Source: Maricurvus nonylphenolicus
GTDB taxonomy: Bacteria; Pseudomonadota; Gammaproteobacteria; Pseudomonadales; Cellvibrionaceae
NCBI RefSeq assembly: GCF_042854845.1
Contig: NZ_AP031498.1
Span: 1 to 64,000 of the forward strand
Direction of reading: 5' to 3'
DNA: 64,000 bases
Part shown: positions 28,119 to 37,039 of the stretch, piece by piece
Layout: each line of letters begins with the position of its first letter
How positions within the stretch are numbered: the first letter of the stretch is position 1
The notes under the pieces: model-generated
Database searches by the model: none
Told to the model about the DNA's origin: nothing
The model's input: the letters and a program-made list of their open reading frames with translations, nothing else
Translations under genes and position numbers: made by a program

Positions 28119-29459
28119 TTATTTAGTTTCATGGGCTACACCGTTAACGGCAGTAACAGGCGGAATAATGTGAGTAATTTGTAGTCCCAGACAAACACCA
28201 CGGGCCAGGTTAAAGACGGTGAATGCCAGCCATAAACCATGATTACCCCAGTGTTGGGTAAACCACCACAACGGAAAGAACACCCCTGCAGAGGCTATCA
28301 GCATGGCAATCAACATACGCTGGGTTTGCCCTGATCCTATAAAAACACCATCCAGCCAATAGGCCCATACCGAGACTAAGGGCAGTAGCAGAATCCAGAT
28401 ATAAATCTGCTGTAACTCTAAAATAACCGTTTCAATATCTGTAAATAAGGTGATTAACCACGGCTCGGCCAATAAAAATAGCAGCGTAAAAACTACCGTT
28501 AATCCAACGGACCAGGCACCTGTTGTCAACAGTGCCTGTATAAAACTGCGTCTTTGTTTAGCGCCCACTGACTGGCCGATAAGGGCTTCGGAAGCATGGG
28601 CGAAGCCGTCGAGTCCATAGGAGACAAAAAGCAATAATTGAAACAGAATGGCATTTGCTGCCAGGGTATTTTCCCCCAGTTGTGCGCTCTGGGCATTAAA
28701 GAACGCAAAGGTAAATAGCAGGCAAGCCGTGCGTAAAAACAGATGGCTATTTAGTTTTAACAGCTGTTTGTATTCGCTTAGCAAAAACACTTTTGGCCAG
28801 TCAATCAAGGCAGGTTTTAGCAGCTTGCTACGCAATACCAGATAAATACCAATCACACTACCGCAGGCTTCGGCTATAGCACTGGCCAGGGCGGCACCGA
28901 AACTACCCATATCCAGACCGATAATAAACCAGGCATCCAAAACGATATTGATGAGATTGGTAGTAACCAACATGACCAGCGGCGCACGGGTATTTTGCAA
29001 CCCGATAAACCAACCGATCAAGGTCAGATTAAATAATATTGCAGGGGCACTTAAAAAACGCACATGACTGTATTCGGCTGCACCTACGGCAATCTCTGGC
29101 GGTGGATCCATTAATTCTAACGTCAGGCTGATTAGCGGTGCCTTACACACAATTAACACCAGACCCAAAACCAGCGCGAGCAGTGCGGCTTGCATAAACA
29201 GTGTGTTGACGGCGAGTTTGTCTTCGCGTCCCCAGGCCTGGGCCACCAGACTGGTAGTCCCCATACGTAAAAAACCAAAGCCCCAAAATACAAAACTGAG
29301 AATACTGGCGCCCAATGCCACTGCACCTAGGTGTACGGGAGAGTCCAGATGACCGAGGATGGCGGTATCCACCAGACCCAGCAACGGAATTGAAATATTA
29401 CTGAGAATCATTGGCCAGGCCAGAGACCAGACACGACGGTGGTCGAGGTTGAGGGACAT
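28119..29459 (-). CDS. MATE-family efflux transporter (DinF-like)
   Basis: An inner-membrane exporter of about 12 transmembrane segments (446 aa). The N-terminal region (WPMILSNISIPLLGLVDTAILGHLD) and the repeat-internal GFLRMGTTSLVAQAWG are typical of the DinF branch of MATE transporters. These export drugs or metabolites in exchange for H+ or Na+. The substrate is unknown. Two starts are possible: ATG 29459 has a GGAG-type site upstream, while ATG 29477 has none. It has no obvious operon partner and is divergent from the oxidase cluster. Confidence 0.9.
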   Translation of the reverse strand: MSLNLDHRRVWSLAWPMILSNISIPLLGLVDTAILGHLDSPVHLGAVALGASILSFVFWGFGFLRMGTTSLVAQAWGREDKLAVNTLFMQAALLALVLGLVLIVCKAPLISLTLELMDPPPEIAVGAAEYSHVRFLSAPAILFNLTLIGWFIGLQNTRAPLVMLVTTNLINIVLDAWFIIGLDMGSFGAALASAIAEACGSVIGIYLVLRSKLLKPALIDWPKVFLLSEYKQLLKLNSHLFLRTACLLFTFAFFNAQSAQLGENTLAANAILFQLLLFVSYGLDGFAHASEALIGQSVGAKQRRSFIQALLTTGAWSVGLTVVFTLLFLLAEPWLITLFTDIETVILELQQIYIWILLLPLVSVWAYWLDGVFIGSGQTQRMLIAMLIASAGVFFPLWWFTQHWGNHGLWLAFTVFNLARGVCLGLQITHIIPPVTAVNGVAHETK

Positions 29460-29915
29460 CAACGAGCTCTTCTCCATCTCGGTAAAGTGAAAAAATTCAG
29501 GGCGCGTAACTGTGCGCCGGGAAGTTTTTTTTGTAAAGCTAAACCGCTCTGGATCCGGTGTATATAGGTCGTATACGCATTTTTAGGTATTCACAAAGTA
29601 AATAAGCCGTTGACTTCTTATAAGCTCTATGGCTATCTTGAAAGTGAAGTAGTAGTTGCGACAATTTGCCGCAGTTGTTGGATGTACCACTAGGACGTCG
29701 ACAGGCTTGCCGGTTACCTTGCCTTAAAACCCCCGTGATGTTTTAAGCAGGTCGCACTTGCTGTATCAGTGTGATGGCATTGCTGTGCCCGACGCCCCGG
29801 TGAAAACGGTAGGGATTTACTATTTATCCAAGCTAGTATTGGGATAGTACCGTGTGCACCAACCGTATGTAGTAAGAATAAAACTTATAAGTTAACTACA
29901 CGGAGACAAAGGGCG
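29460..29915 (+). other. Non-coding region with long coxB leader
   Basis: These 456 bp hold no credible gene. A sigma70-like promoter is proposed at 29610-29639. If used, it would give a 5' leader of about 270 nt for coxB. The leader contains the hairpin CTTAAAAC/GTTTTAAG (29723-29747). No known riboswitch class is recognised. The coxB ribosome-binding site GGAGA lies near 29902. Confidence 0.45.
29610..29639 (+). promoter_or_regulatory. Putative sigma70 promoter of the cox cluster
   Basis: TTGACT at 29610-29615 and TATCTT at 29634-29639 are separated by 18 bp, upstream of coxB. The -35 is near consensus and the -10 matches 4 of 6 bases. No Anr/Fnr-type TTGAT-N4-ATCAA site is seen nearby. 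Confidence 0.4.
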
Positions 29916-31061
29916 ATGTTGAGAAGAGCGAAAAGGCTGTTCGCCTGGTCGCTTGGCCTTGCTGTACTGATGAGTAGTCATCAGTTACTGGCCGATGAGG
30001 TCGAGCGCTGGGGGGTCAATATGACCCAGGGCGTAACCCCAGTAAGTCGTGATGTCTACGGCCTTCACATGGATATATTCTGGTGGTGTGTCGGGATCGG
30101 TGTCGTGGTATTTGGTGTTATGTTCTACACCATGATTGCACACCGCAAATCACAAGGGGCGAAAGCGGAAAACTTCCACGAAAGCACTACCCTGGAAATT
30201 ATCTGGACGGTCATACCGTTTTTGATACTGATCCTCATGGCAATTCCTGCCACCAACTCCCTGATTAAAATCTACGATACCAAAGAAGCTGAGCTGGATA
30301 TTCTGATTACCGGTTATCAGTGGAAATGGAAATATGATTACGTTGGGCAGGATGTCAGTTTCTTCAGTAACCTGAGCACGTCCCAAGACGAAATTTATAA
30401 CCGGGCGCCGAAAAATCCAAACTACTTGCTAGAGGTGGATGAAGCGCTGGTCATTCCCGTCAAAAAGAAAGTACGTTTCCTGATTACTGCCAACGATGTT
30501 ATCCACGCCTGGTGGGTACCTGAGTTGGCCGTGAAAAAAGATGCGATTCCTGGTTTTATCAACGAGTCCTGGACCTACGTTGAAGAGCCGGGGGTTTACC
30601 GCGGTCAGTGTGCTGAGCTCTGCGGTAAGGATCACGGCTTTATGCCCATCGTAGTTAAAGCGTTGCCGCAGGAAGAATACGATCAATGGTTGCTGGCCAA
30701 GCGTGAAGAGGCGGCCAAGCTGAAAGCGTTGACTGAAAAAACCTTTAGTTTTGACGAGCTTTATAGCAAGGGTGAAGAGCGCTACGCGGTTTCCTGTGCG
30801 GCTTGTCATGGCCCTAACGGTGAAGGTGGTGTGGGTCCTGCGATTGCCGATAGTGGTATAGCCACCGGATCTCTGACAGATCATCTGGATATGGTGGTCA
30901 ACGGTAGCGCGGCTAACCCGATGATGGCTGCTTACGGACCGCAGCTTTCAGAGGTGGATATTGCTGCGGTGATTACTTATCAGCGTAACGCTTTTGGCAA
31001 CGAGATGGGGGATGCTGTGCAGCCCATCGATGTGTTGAAGTTTAAGCAAGGAGGGCAGTAG
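29916..31061 (+). CDS. coxB: Cytochrome c oxidase subunit II with fused cytochrome c
   Basis: Subunit II carries the CuA centre that receives electrons from cytochrome c. A signal peptide or first TM (7-26) and two TM segments (53-74, 92-113) precede the cupredoxin domain with CuA ligands His197, Cys232, Glu234, Cys236, His240 and Met243. A C-terminal cytochrome c domain with CAACH (Cys294, Cys297, His298) makes it a caa3-type subunit. It is 381 aa. coxA follows after 2 bp, with its ribosome-binding site inside the coxB 3' end. Confidence 0.97.
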   Translation: MLRRAKRLFAWSLGLAVLMSSHQLLADEVERWGVNMTQGVTPVSRDVYGLHMDIFWWCVGIGVVVFGVMFYTMIAHRKSQGAKAENFHESTTLEIIWTVIPFLILILMAIPATNSLIKIYDTKEAELDILITGYQWKWKYDYVGQDVSFFSNLSTSQDEIYNRAPKNPNYLLEVDEALVIPVKKKVRFLITANDVIHAWWVPELAVKKDAIPGFINESWTYVEEPGVYRGQCAELCGKDHGFMPIVVKALPQEEYDQWLLAKREEAAKLKALTEKTFSFDELYSKGEERYAVSCAACHGPNGEGGVGPAIADSGIATGSLTDHLDMVVNGSAANPMMAAYGPQLSEVDIAAVITYQRNAFGNEMGDAVQPIDVLKFKQGGQ

Positions 31062-31063
31062 TC

Positions 31064-32614
31064 ATGGCTCACGGTCCTGCAAAAGGGTTTACCCGGTGGT
31101 TATACACCACCAACCACAAAGACATTGGCACTATGTATTTGTGGTTCAGCTTTGCCATGTTCTTACTGGGCGGTGTATTCGCCCTGGTCATTCGCGCCGA
31201 GCTGTTTGAGCCGGGTCTACAAATTGTTGATCCCGATTTCTTTAACCAGATGACCACCATGCACGGCTTGGTGATGGTGTTCGGGGCAGTGATGCCAGCC
31301 TTTGTCGGGTTGGCAAACTGGATGATTCCGATGATGATCGGTGCGCCGGATATGGCACTGCCGCGGATGAACAACTGGAGCTTCTGGATTCTGCCATTTG
31401 CTTTCGCCATGTTGTCATCCACATTGCTGATGGAGGGTGGAGCCCCCAACTTTGGTTGGACATTCTATGCCCCGCTTTCCACCACCTACGCACCACCCAG
31501 CGTAACCTTCTTTATCTTTGCCGTGCATATTATGGGCGCCAGTTCCATTATGGGGGCGATCAATATCATCGCTACCATTTTGAATATGCGCGCGCCTGGC
31601 ATGACTCTGATGAAAATGCCGCTGTTTGTGTGGACCTGGTTGATTACCGCCTACCTGTTGATCGCTGTGATGCCGGTATTAGCAGGTGTAGTGACCATGA
31701 TGCTAATGGATATTCACTTCGGTACCAGCTTCTTTGATGCCGCTGGTGGTGGTGATCCGGTGCTGTTCCAGCATGTGTTCTGGTTCTTCGGACACCCGGA
31801 AGTTTACATCATGATTTTACCGGCCTTCGGTATTGTCAGTGCGATTATTCCGACCTTTGCCCGCAAGCCGTTGTTTGGTTACGCGTCTATGGTATACGCC
31901 ACCAGCTCGATTGCTTTCCTGAGTTTTATCGTATGGGCCCACCATATGTTTACGGTGGGCATGCCAATTGCCGGTGAGCTGTTCTTTATGTACGCCACCA
32001 TGCTGATTGCTGTGCCTACAGGGGTGAAGGTATTCAACTGGGTAACCACTATGTTCAAAGGCTCCATGACCTTTGAAACGCCTATGCTGTTTGCGATCGC
32101 CTTTGTGATTCTGTTTACCATCGGTGGTTTCTCCGGCTTGATGTTGGCGATTGCACCGGCGGATTTCCAGTATCACGATACCTACTTTGTGGTGGCTCAC
32201 TTCCACTATGTGCTGGTACCTGGTGCCATCTTCTCGATCACCGCAGGTGTTTATTATTGGCTGCCGAAGTGGTGCGGCAATATGTATAACGAGACCATGG
32301 GCAAAACCCATTTTTGGATGGCGTTCCTTGGTCTTAACCTAACCTTCTTCCCTATGCACTTTGTAGGGCTGGCGGGTATGCCGCGTCGAATTCCGGACTA
32401 CGCGCTGCAGTTTGCCGACTTCAATATGATTGCCAGTTGTGGTGCCTTCCTGTTTGGCGCGGCACAGATCCTGTTCCTATTTAACGTGATTGCCACTATT
32501 CGTGCCGGTCGCAAGGCAACTGATGAAGTGTGGGAAAACCCGGAAGGGCTGGAGTGGACAGTGCCTTCTCCGGCGCCTTATCACACCTTCAGTACACCTC
32601 CGGAAGTTAGGTAG
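31064..32614 (+). CDS. coxA: Cytochrome c oxidase subunit I
   Basis: CoxA holds haem a and the haem a3-CuB site that reduces O2 and pumps protons. Ligand histidines are visible in TMHGLVMVFG (haem a), FGHPEVYI (CuB His and cross-linking Tyr), HHMFTVGM (CuB) and HDTYFVVAHFHYVL (haem a3 and haem a). At 516 aa with 12 TM segments it is a standard A-type haem-copper oxidase. The start ATG lies 3 bp after the coxB stop. Confidence 0.98.
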   Translation: MAHGPAKGFTRWLYTTNHKDIGTMYLWFSFAMFLLGGVFALVIRAELFEPGLQIVDPDFFNQMTTMHGLVMVFGAVMPAFVGLANWMIPMMIGAPDMALPRMNNWSFWILPFAFAMLSSTLLMEGGAPNFGWTFYAPLSTTYAPPSVTFFIFAVHIMGASSIMGAINIIATILNMRAPGMTLMKMPLFVWTWLITAYLLIAVMPVLAGVVTMMLMDIHFGTSFFDAAGGGDPVLFQHVFWFFGHPEVYIMILPAFGIVSAIIPTFARKPLFGYASMVYATSSIAFLSFIVWAHHMFTVGMPIAGELFFMYATMLIAVPTGVKVFNWVTTMFKGSMTFETPMLFAIAFVILFTIGGFSGLMLAIAPADFQYHDTYFVVAHFHYVLVPGAIFSITAGVYYWLPKWCGNMYNETMGKTHFWMAFLGLNLTFFPMHFVGLAGMPRRIPDYALQFADFNMIASCGAFLFGAAQILFLFNVIATIRAGRKATDEVWENPEGLEWTVPSPAPYHTFSTPPEVR

Positions 32615-32645
32615 CTGATAGGGCGTGAAAAGGAATTGATCATCG

Positions 32646-33215
32646 ATGAGCCAACAGCAAATACAAACAGATACTAAACGTCTTAGCCTAAAGCTGGGCG
32701 GGGTGGTTGTGGTTATGTTTGTATTTGCTATTTGGGTAATGCCCCCGTTGTATAACCTGTTTTGTGAAGTCACAGGCCTCAATGGTAAAACGGGCGATAA
32801 GTACGAAGCGGTAGACATTGCAGTGGATACCAGTCGTACGGTTACCGTTCAGTTTTTGGCGACCAATAATGAAAGCATGCCTTGGAGGTTTCGGCCTGAA
32901 CTTGCATCGATTGAAGTTCATCCTGGGCAGGAAATGGAAATAAATTACATTGCCAGTAATCCCACGGCCAGAGATATGGTGGGACAGGCAATACCCAGTG
33001 TGGTGCCATTTAAGGCTGCTGAGTATTTCCACAAAACCGAATGCTTTTGCTTTAATCAGCAACCGCTGAAATCGGGCGCCACCGCAAAATTACCACTGCG
33101 CTTTATTGTTGATCAGGATATACCCGCTCAAGTGCACACAATAACCTTGTCCTACACTATTTTTGATGTCAGCGATAAGTTCTCGGATGTAGCGCTTGTG
33201 GCAATCGGATTGTAA
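32646..33215 (+). CDS. ctaG: Cytochrome c oxidase assembly protein CtaG/Cox11
   Basis: CtaG delivers copper to CuB of subunit I. It has a single N-terminal TM (about 16-38) and a periplasmic domain with the copper-binding CFCF motif (in the segment HKTECFCFNQQ). The 189-aa length is normal. It is placed between coxA and coxC, as in Pseudomonas and many proteobacteria. Confidence 0.95.
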   Translation: MSQQQIQTDTKRLSLKLGGVVVVMFVFAIWVMPPLYNLFCEVTGLNGKTGDKYEAVDIAVDTSRTVTVQFLATNNESMPWRFRPELASIEVHPGQEMEINYIASNPTARDMVGQAIPSVVPFKAAEYFHKTECFCFNQQPLKSGATAKLPLRFIVDQDIPAQVHTITLSYTIFDVSDKFSDVALVAIGL

Positions 33216-33219
33216 AAAC

Positions 33220-33246
33220 GCCGCCTGGCGCTTTTGCGCTGGCGGC
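33220..33246 (+). other. GC-rich hairpin between ctaG and coxC
   Basis: GCCGCC and GGCGGC form the base of a hairpin, with an inner GCGC/GCGC stem and a TTTT loop, in the 70-bp gap between ctaG and coxC. No T-run follows, so it may adjust relative mRNA stability or expression within the operon rather than end transcription. Confidence 0.4.
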
Positions 33247-33285
33247 ACATAATAATATGGAACATAACAAAACGGGGTAGTAACA

Positions 33286-34197
33286 ATGGCAGGTGATTAT
33301 TACGTTCCCGAGCAAAGCAAGCTCCCCATCTTTGCATCGCTTGGATTGTTCTTAACAGTGTTTGGCGCCGCCAACTGGATTAATGGTGTCGATACTGGAC
33401 CGACGATTTTCTTCTGTGGCGCTTTGTTGTTTGCCTATGTTCTGTGGTGCTGGTTTAGTGCCGTCATCAATGAAAATATGGCGGGCATGAACAGTGCGCA
33501 GCTTAAGCGCTCCTATGTCTGGGGTATGGGCTGGTTTATTTTTAGTGAAGTCATGTTCTTCGCTGCGTTCTTCGGTGCACTTTACTATGTACGTACGTTT
33601 GCCTTGCCGTGGCTCGGTGGCGAAGGCAGCAATGCATCCACCAATGAACATTTATGGCAGGGCTTTGAAGCCGCCTGGCCTCTGATGACAACTCCGGATA
33701 TGGCTGCACATGGTGATGCTGCCAAGGTCATGGGTCCAGAACAAAGCATGAGTTACAGCACAGTCGATAATATTTTTGGCTGGCTGCCGTTCTGGAATAC
33801 CGTCATCCTGCTCACCTCCAGTGTCACCGTGCATTTTGCCCATACCAGTTTAAAGAACGAGAACCGCAAAGGCTTTAATGCCTGGCTCGGCTTAACCGTT
33901 TTGCTGGGTATCATTTTCCTGGTCTTACAGGTCGAGGAATATTATGTCGCCTATACCCAAATGGGGCTGACACTGGAGTCCGGTATCTACGGTACAACCT
34001 TCTTTATGCTAACCGGTTTCCACGGTGCCCATGTAACCTTGGGAACCTTTATGCTGCTGGTGATGTGGCTGCGCTCTGTCTTAAAAGGCCACTTCAAGCA
34101 TGATGATTGTTTTGGTTTTGAATCGGCCAGTTGGTACTGGCACTTTGTGGATGTGGTTTGGGTAGGTCTCTTCCTGTTTGTTTACATTCTGGGATAG
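33286..34197 (+). CDS. coxC: Cytochrome c oxidase subunit III
   Basis: Subunit III stabilises the oxidase and its proton uptake. The 303-aa product has about seven TM segments and the family segments GWFIFSEVMFFAAFFGALYY, TGFHGAHVTLGTFMLL and WYWHFVDVVWVGLFLFVY. A soluble insert of about 50 residues (near 110-160) follows the second helix pair. It is followed by a minus-strand DUF2909 gene and a shared terminator. Confidence 0.97.
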   Translation: MAGDYYVPEQSKLPIFASLGLFLTVFGAANWINGVDTGPTIFFCGALLFAYVLWCWFSAVINENMAGMNSAQLKRSYVWGMGWFIFSEVMFFAAFFGALYYVRTFALPWLGGEGSNASTNEHLWQGFEAAWPLMTTPDMAAHGDAAKVMGPEQSMSYSTVDNIFGWLPFWNTVILLTSSVTVHFAHTSLKNENRKGFNAWLGLTVLLGIIFLVLQVEEYYVAYTQMGLTLESGIYGTTFFMLTGFHGAHVTLGTFMLLVMWLRSVLKGHFKHDDCFGFESASWYWHFVDVVWVGLFLFVYILG

Positions 34198-34203
34198 AGA
34201 GCC

Positions 34204-34238
34204 AAAAACTTGGGATACTCAAATGCGAGTATCCCAAG
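34204..34238 (-). terminator. Terminator overlapping the DUF2909 stop codon
   Basis: CTTGGGATACTC and GAGTATCCCAAG form a perfect 12-bp stem with a 6-nt loop (34209-34238). On the minus strand TTTTT follows. The hairpin includes the last codons and stop codon (34219-34221) of the DUF2909 gene, so coding and termination are superimposed. It also lies 11 bp after coxC and may end that transcript too. Confidence 0.8.
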
Positions 34239-34443
34239 GGGCTGTACTGGAAAGAATACCGGCCTGGAAACCGTAGAAGATACAAATCAGTAACAGAGCA
34301 GCAAGGCCGATGCGAATTCCCAGGGCATAAAGTGTACGTTTGGATTCTGGGGCGCCGAAGTCTTTAAGCAAAAAAACCAGCGCACTGCTCAAGCTGGCAA
34401 GCACAGCAAGAAAGAGAATAACAATAATAACTTTTAGCCACAT
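34219..34443 (-). CDS. DUF2909-family twin-TM protein
   Basis: A 74-aa protein with two TM segments (about 4-26 and 41-63) and little else. It resembles the DUF2909 small membrane proteins found inside cytochrome oxidase clusters of Pseudomonas and relatives, where it also lies on the opposite strand between coxC and the SURF1 gene. Position suggests a role in oxidase assembly or stability, but none is established. Its final codons form part of a terminator hairpin. Confidence 0.85.
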   Translation of the reverse strand: MWLKVIIVILFLAVLASLSSALVFLLKDFGAPESKRTLYALGIRIGLAALLLICIFYGFQAGILSSTAPWDTRI

Positions 34444-34522
34444 TGGCGTTTAACCTCCGCTGTAATATTTATTATTTTAGGTTGTGGTGTAGAGGTAACG
34501 AGTCGAGGTAGAGGTCACCGTG

Positions 34523-35317
34523 ATGCAAAGCAGCAATAACGCTAACGGTAGTAACACTGAATACTGTGAAAAGCAGTACCCAAACACATTTCAACTAACA
34601 CCGAACTGGAAGCTTAGCGTGTTTGCGGTGTTATTTCTGCCACTTTTTATCAGCTTGGGATTTTGGCAACTAAACCGCGCTGATGAAAAGCAAGAATTCC
34701 TGGATGCGTTTAACCATCAGCAACAATTACCTGCGATGTCTCTTGGCGAATATGTAGCCATAAAAGAACCTCAACCTTATCGTCAACTTACCCTGCAAGG
34801 AAAATATGATCAGCAGCGCTATTGGTTATTGGAAAATCAGGTTCAGCAGGGGCGTCAGGGGTATCGTGTAATCGTTCCTCTATCGGCAGTAGATGGGGAA
34901 GCATACAAAACCGTTCTGGTCGACCTGATGTGGGTAATGGCTCCCCCAAGGCGTGAGCAGTTACCTCAGGTCACTATTCCTAAAACAGCTCGTATTAGCG
35001 GTTATTTAAAACAACCTGGCGATAACCCGTTACTTACCTATCTGCCTGAGACAGACAGCTGGCCGCAACGAGTTGTTGAGTTGGATATCGACGCTATGGC
35101 AGACCAATTAGGTGTAGAGGTGCTGCCGGGGGTATTACATCAACAACAAGGTGTAGCGCCAGTGAATACCACACCAGAAAAGCATCAAGGGTATGCATGG
35201 CAATGGTTTGCCATGGCAATAGCCCTTGCCATGGCGACACTGATCGCAAATACCAATATAACAAGTTTGCTGCGCAAACATTCCAATAACGCATCAACAC
35301 ATGTGAATTCACTATGA
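34523..35317 (+). CDS. SURF1-family oxidase assembly protein
   Basis: SURF1/Shy1 proteins help insert haem a into subunit I. The layout is typical: an N-terminal TM (about 32-50, ending FWQLNRADEK), a periplasmic domain with YRQLTLQGKY and YWLLENQVQQGRQGYRVIVPL, and a C-terminal TM (about 234-253). GTG 34520 and ATG 34523 are both open; ATG is preferred, with GAGG 8 nt upstream (264 aa). Its stop overlaps the next gene's start by 4 bp. Confidence 0.92.
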   Translation: MQSSNNANGSNTEYCEKQYPNTFQLTPNWKLSVFAVLFLPLFISLGFWQLNRADEKQEFLDAFNHQQQLPAMSLGEYVAIKEPQPYRQLTLQGKYDQQRYWLLENQVQQGRQGYRVIVPLSAVDGEAYKTVLVDLMWVMAPPRREQLPQVTIPKTARISGYLKQPGDNPLLTYLPETDSWPQRVVELDIDAMADQLGVEVLPGVLHQQQGVAPVNTTPEKHQGYAWQWFAMAIALAMATLIANTNITSLLRKHSNNASTHVNSL

Positions 35318-35973
35318 GAGTTGAAACAGAAAATCATCAGGATGCATCTGTAACCACGCAAACGGCGATTGCAGATAGACGCAGTAAAATCATGGCATGG
35401 ATGGTGATCGGGGTTATCACTGTGCCAATGCTGGCAGCCTATGTAATTTTTAAAACGGGTTTGGGTATTCCCACAGGGACAGTTAATAAAGGCGATTTAA
35501 TTTTGCCTGCGACATCGATAGAAAGTCTCGAAATATCGAATACTGAAAACCAGGTGGTAGATTGGTTGCAGACGCCTTCTGCGGGATTCAAATGGCGTTT
35601 GATAGTTGTAGGTGATGGTCGTTGTGATGAAATTTGTGAGGCTCAGCTTTATAAATCCAGGCAGGTTCATAAGCGTCTGGCGGATAAGGCACGTCGCGTT
35701 GAGCGCATTTACTTATCGACAAGTCCTCAAATAGATCCAGCGTTTGCAGAATTACTACAGTCTGAATATCCACGTATGTCGGTAGGTCAGGTGGACCAAA
35801 CCGCTGTGGAAAATCTGTTTGTGGCTACCAATCAGGCTGATGTGAGCAGTGGCGAAAAAATTCTCGTCGTTGATCAACAGGGATACGCGATGATGACCTA
35901 TGCCGAGCATCACACCGGTGGTGAAATGCTTGATGATATGAAGCGTTTATTGAAGTATTCCTACGACGGCTAA
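35314..35973 (+). CDS. Membrane-anchored SCO-like protein of the cox locus
   Basis: A 219-aa protein with one N-terminal TM (about 26-46) and a periplasmic domain predicted as thioredoxin-like. It contains a CxxxC motif, CDEIC (Cys104, Cys108), preceded by WRLIVVGDGRC. The spacing recalls the CPDIC copper site of the SCO protein encoded 2.5 kb downstream. A homologous position is filled by an uncharacterised gene in Pseudomonas cox clusters. It overlaps the SURF1 gene by 4 bp (ATGA), so it is translationally coupled. A copper or redox role in oxidase assembly is inferred only. Confidence 0.75.
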   Translation: MRVETENHQDASVTTQTAIADRRSKIMAWMVIGVITVPMLAAYVIFKTGLGIPTGTVNKGDLILPATSIESLEISNTENQVVDWLQTPSAGFKWRLIVVGDGRCDEICEAQLYKSRQVHKRLADKARRVERIYLSTSPQIDPAFAELLQSEYPRMSVGQVDQTAVENLFVATNQADVSSGEKILVVDQQGYAMMTYAEHHTGGEMLDDMKRLLKYSYDG

Positions 35974-36002
35974 TCACCATAAATCAACGGGGTTTCTTTT
36001 TT

Positions 36003-37034
36003 ATGCCTAGTTCTTCAACCTATTTTCGACTCGCCATCGCTGCTACAGCGTTGGCAGTAGTCGTTGTGATGTTAGGTGCATTTACCCGTTTGGCTGATGC
36101 TGGATTGGGCTGTCCCGATTGGCCTACCTGTTACGGTCATCTGTGGGTTCCGACAACCGAGGCGGAGATTGCCCAAGCCAATGCGGTCTTTGCGGATACA
36201 CCGGTAGAAACCGATAAAACCTGGCCGGAGCAAGTTCACCGTATTGTTGCTGGTACCTTGGGGTTAATGGTTTTGGGACTGGCAATTTGTGCCTGGCGAG
36301 AAAAAAATATACCCGGTAGACCACAGAAACACGCTTATGTGCTTTGTGTATTAATTGTGATTCAAGCGCTGTTTGGTATGTGGACGGTGACATTAAAGTT
36401 ATGGCCGCAAGTAGTAACTGCGCATTTACTCGGTGGCTTTGCAACACTGAGTTTGCTGTGGTTAATGGTTCAGCGTTTGGGCGGTTACCAGTGGAGCTTT
36501 CAAGGTTTGGCTCAATTAGCGAATGTTAAGCGCTGGACTGTAATTGCGTTGCTGGTAGTGACCGTGCAAATTTTATTGGGTGGCTGGACCAGCTCCAACT
36601 ATGCTGCACTTGCCTGTGTCGATTTACCGACCTGTCAGGGATATTGGTTGCCGGACATGAATTTTGCTCAGGGTTTTGATGTGATGCAGCAGATTGGACC
36701 TAATTATCTGGGCGGTAATCTTGATAACGAAGCGAGAACCGCTATTCATTTTAGTCACCGGATCGGTGCAATTATTACCACTGTTGTGGTTCTGTTGTTG
36801 GCGTACAAATTGTGGTGCCTCAATCATCCTGATAGCCGTCGTTGGGCATTGGCGTTGGCGGTGGTGTTGTTTGTTCAAGTGGGCTTGGGTGTAACAAACA
36901 TATTGGCTCATATTCCGCTACCGGTCGCGGTAGCTCACAATGCCGTAGGCGCACTACTACTATTAACAGTGATGACAGTGATGCATCGCTTATACACACT
37001 TAAGCCTGAAAAAATAATAAGCGAAGAGGGGTAG
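36003..37034 (+). CDS. ctaA: Haem A synthase (COX15/CtaA family)
   Basis: CtaA oxidises the C8 methyl of haem O to make haem A for the oxidase. The 343-aa membrane protein has about eight TM helices, the N-terminal RLADAGLGCPDWPTCYGH and conserved haem-related histidines (EQVHRIVAG, TAHLLGG, HFSHRIGA, AHNAVGA). A Cys pair in the loop ACVDLPTC is also typical. It lies 5 bp before ctaB. Confidence 0.95.
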   Translation: MPSSSTYFRLAIAATALAVVVVMLGAFTRLADAGLGCPDWPTCYGHLWVPTTEAEIAQANAVFADTPVETDKTWPEQVHRIVAGTLGLMVLGLAICAWREKNIPGRPQKHAYVLCVLIVIQALFGMWTVTLKLWPQVVTAHLLGGFATLSLLWLMVQRLGGYQWSFQGLAQLANVKRWTVIALLVVTVQILLGGWTSSNYAALACVDLPTCQGYWLPDMNFAQGFDVMQQIGPNYLGGNLDNEARTAIHFSHRIGAIITTVVVLLLAYKLWCLNHPDSRRWALALAVVLFVQVGLGVTNILAHIPLPVAVAHNAVGALLLLTVMTVMHRLYTLKPEKIISEEG

Positions 37035-37039
37035 ATAAT

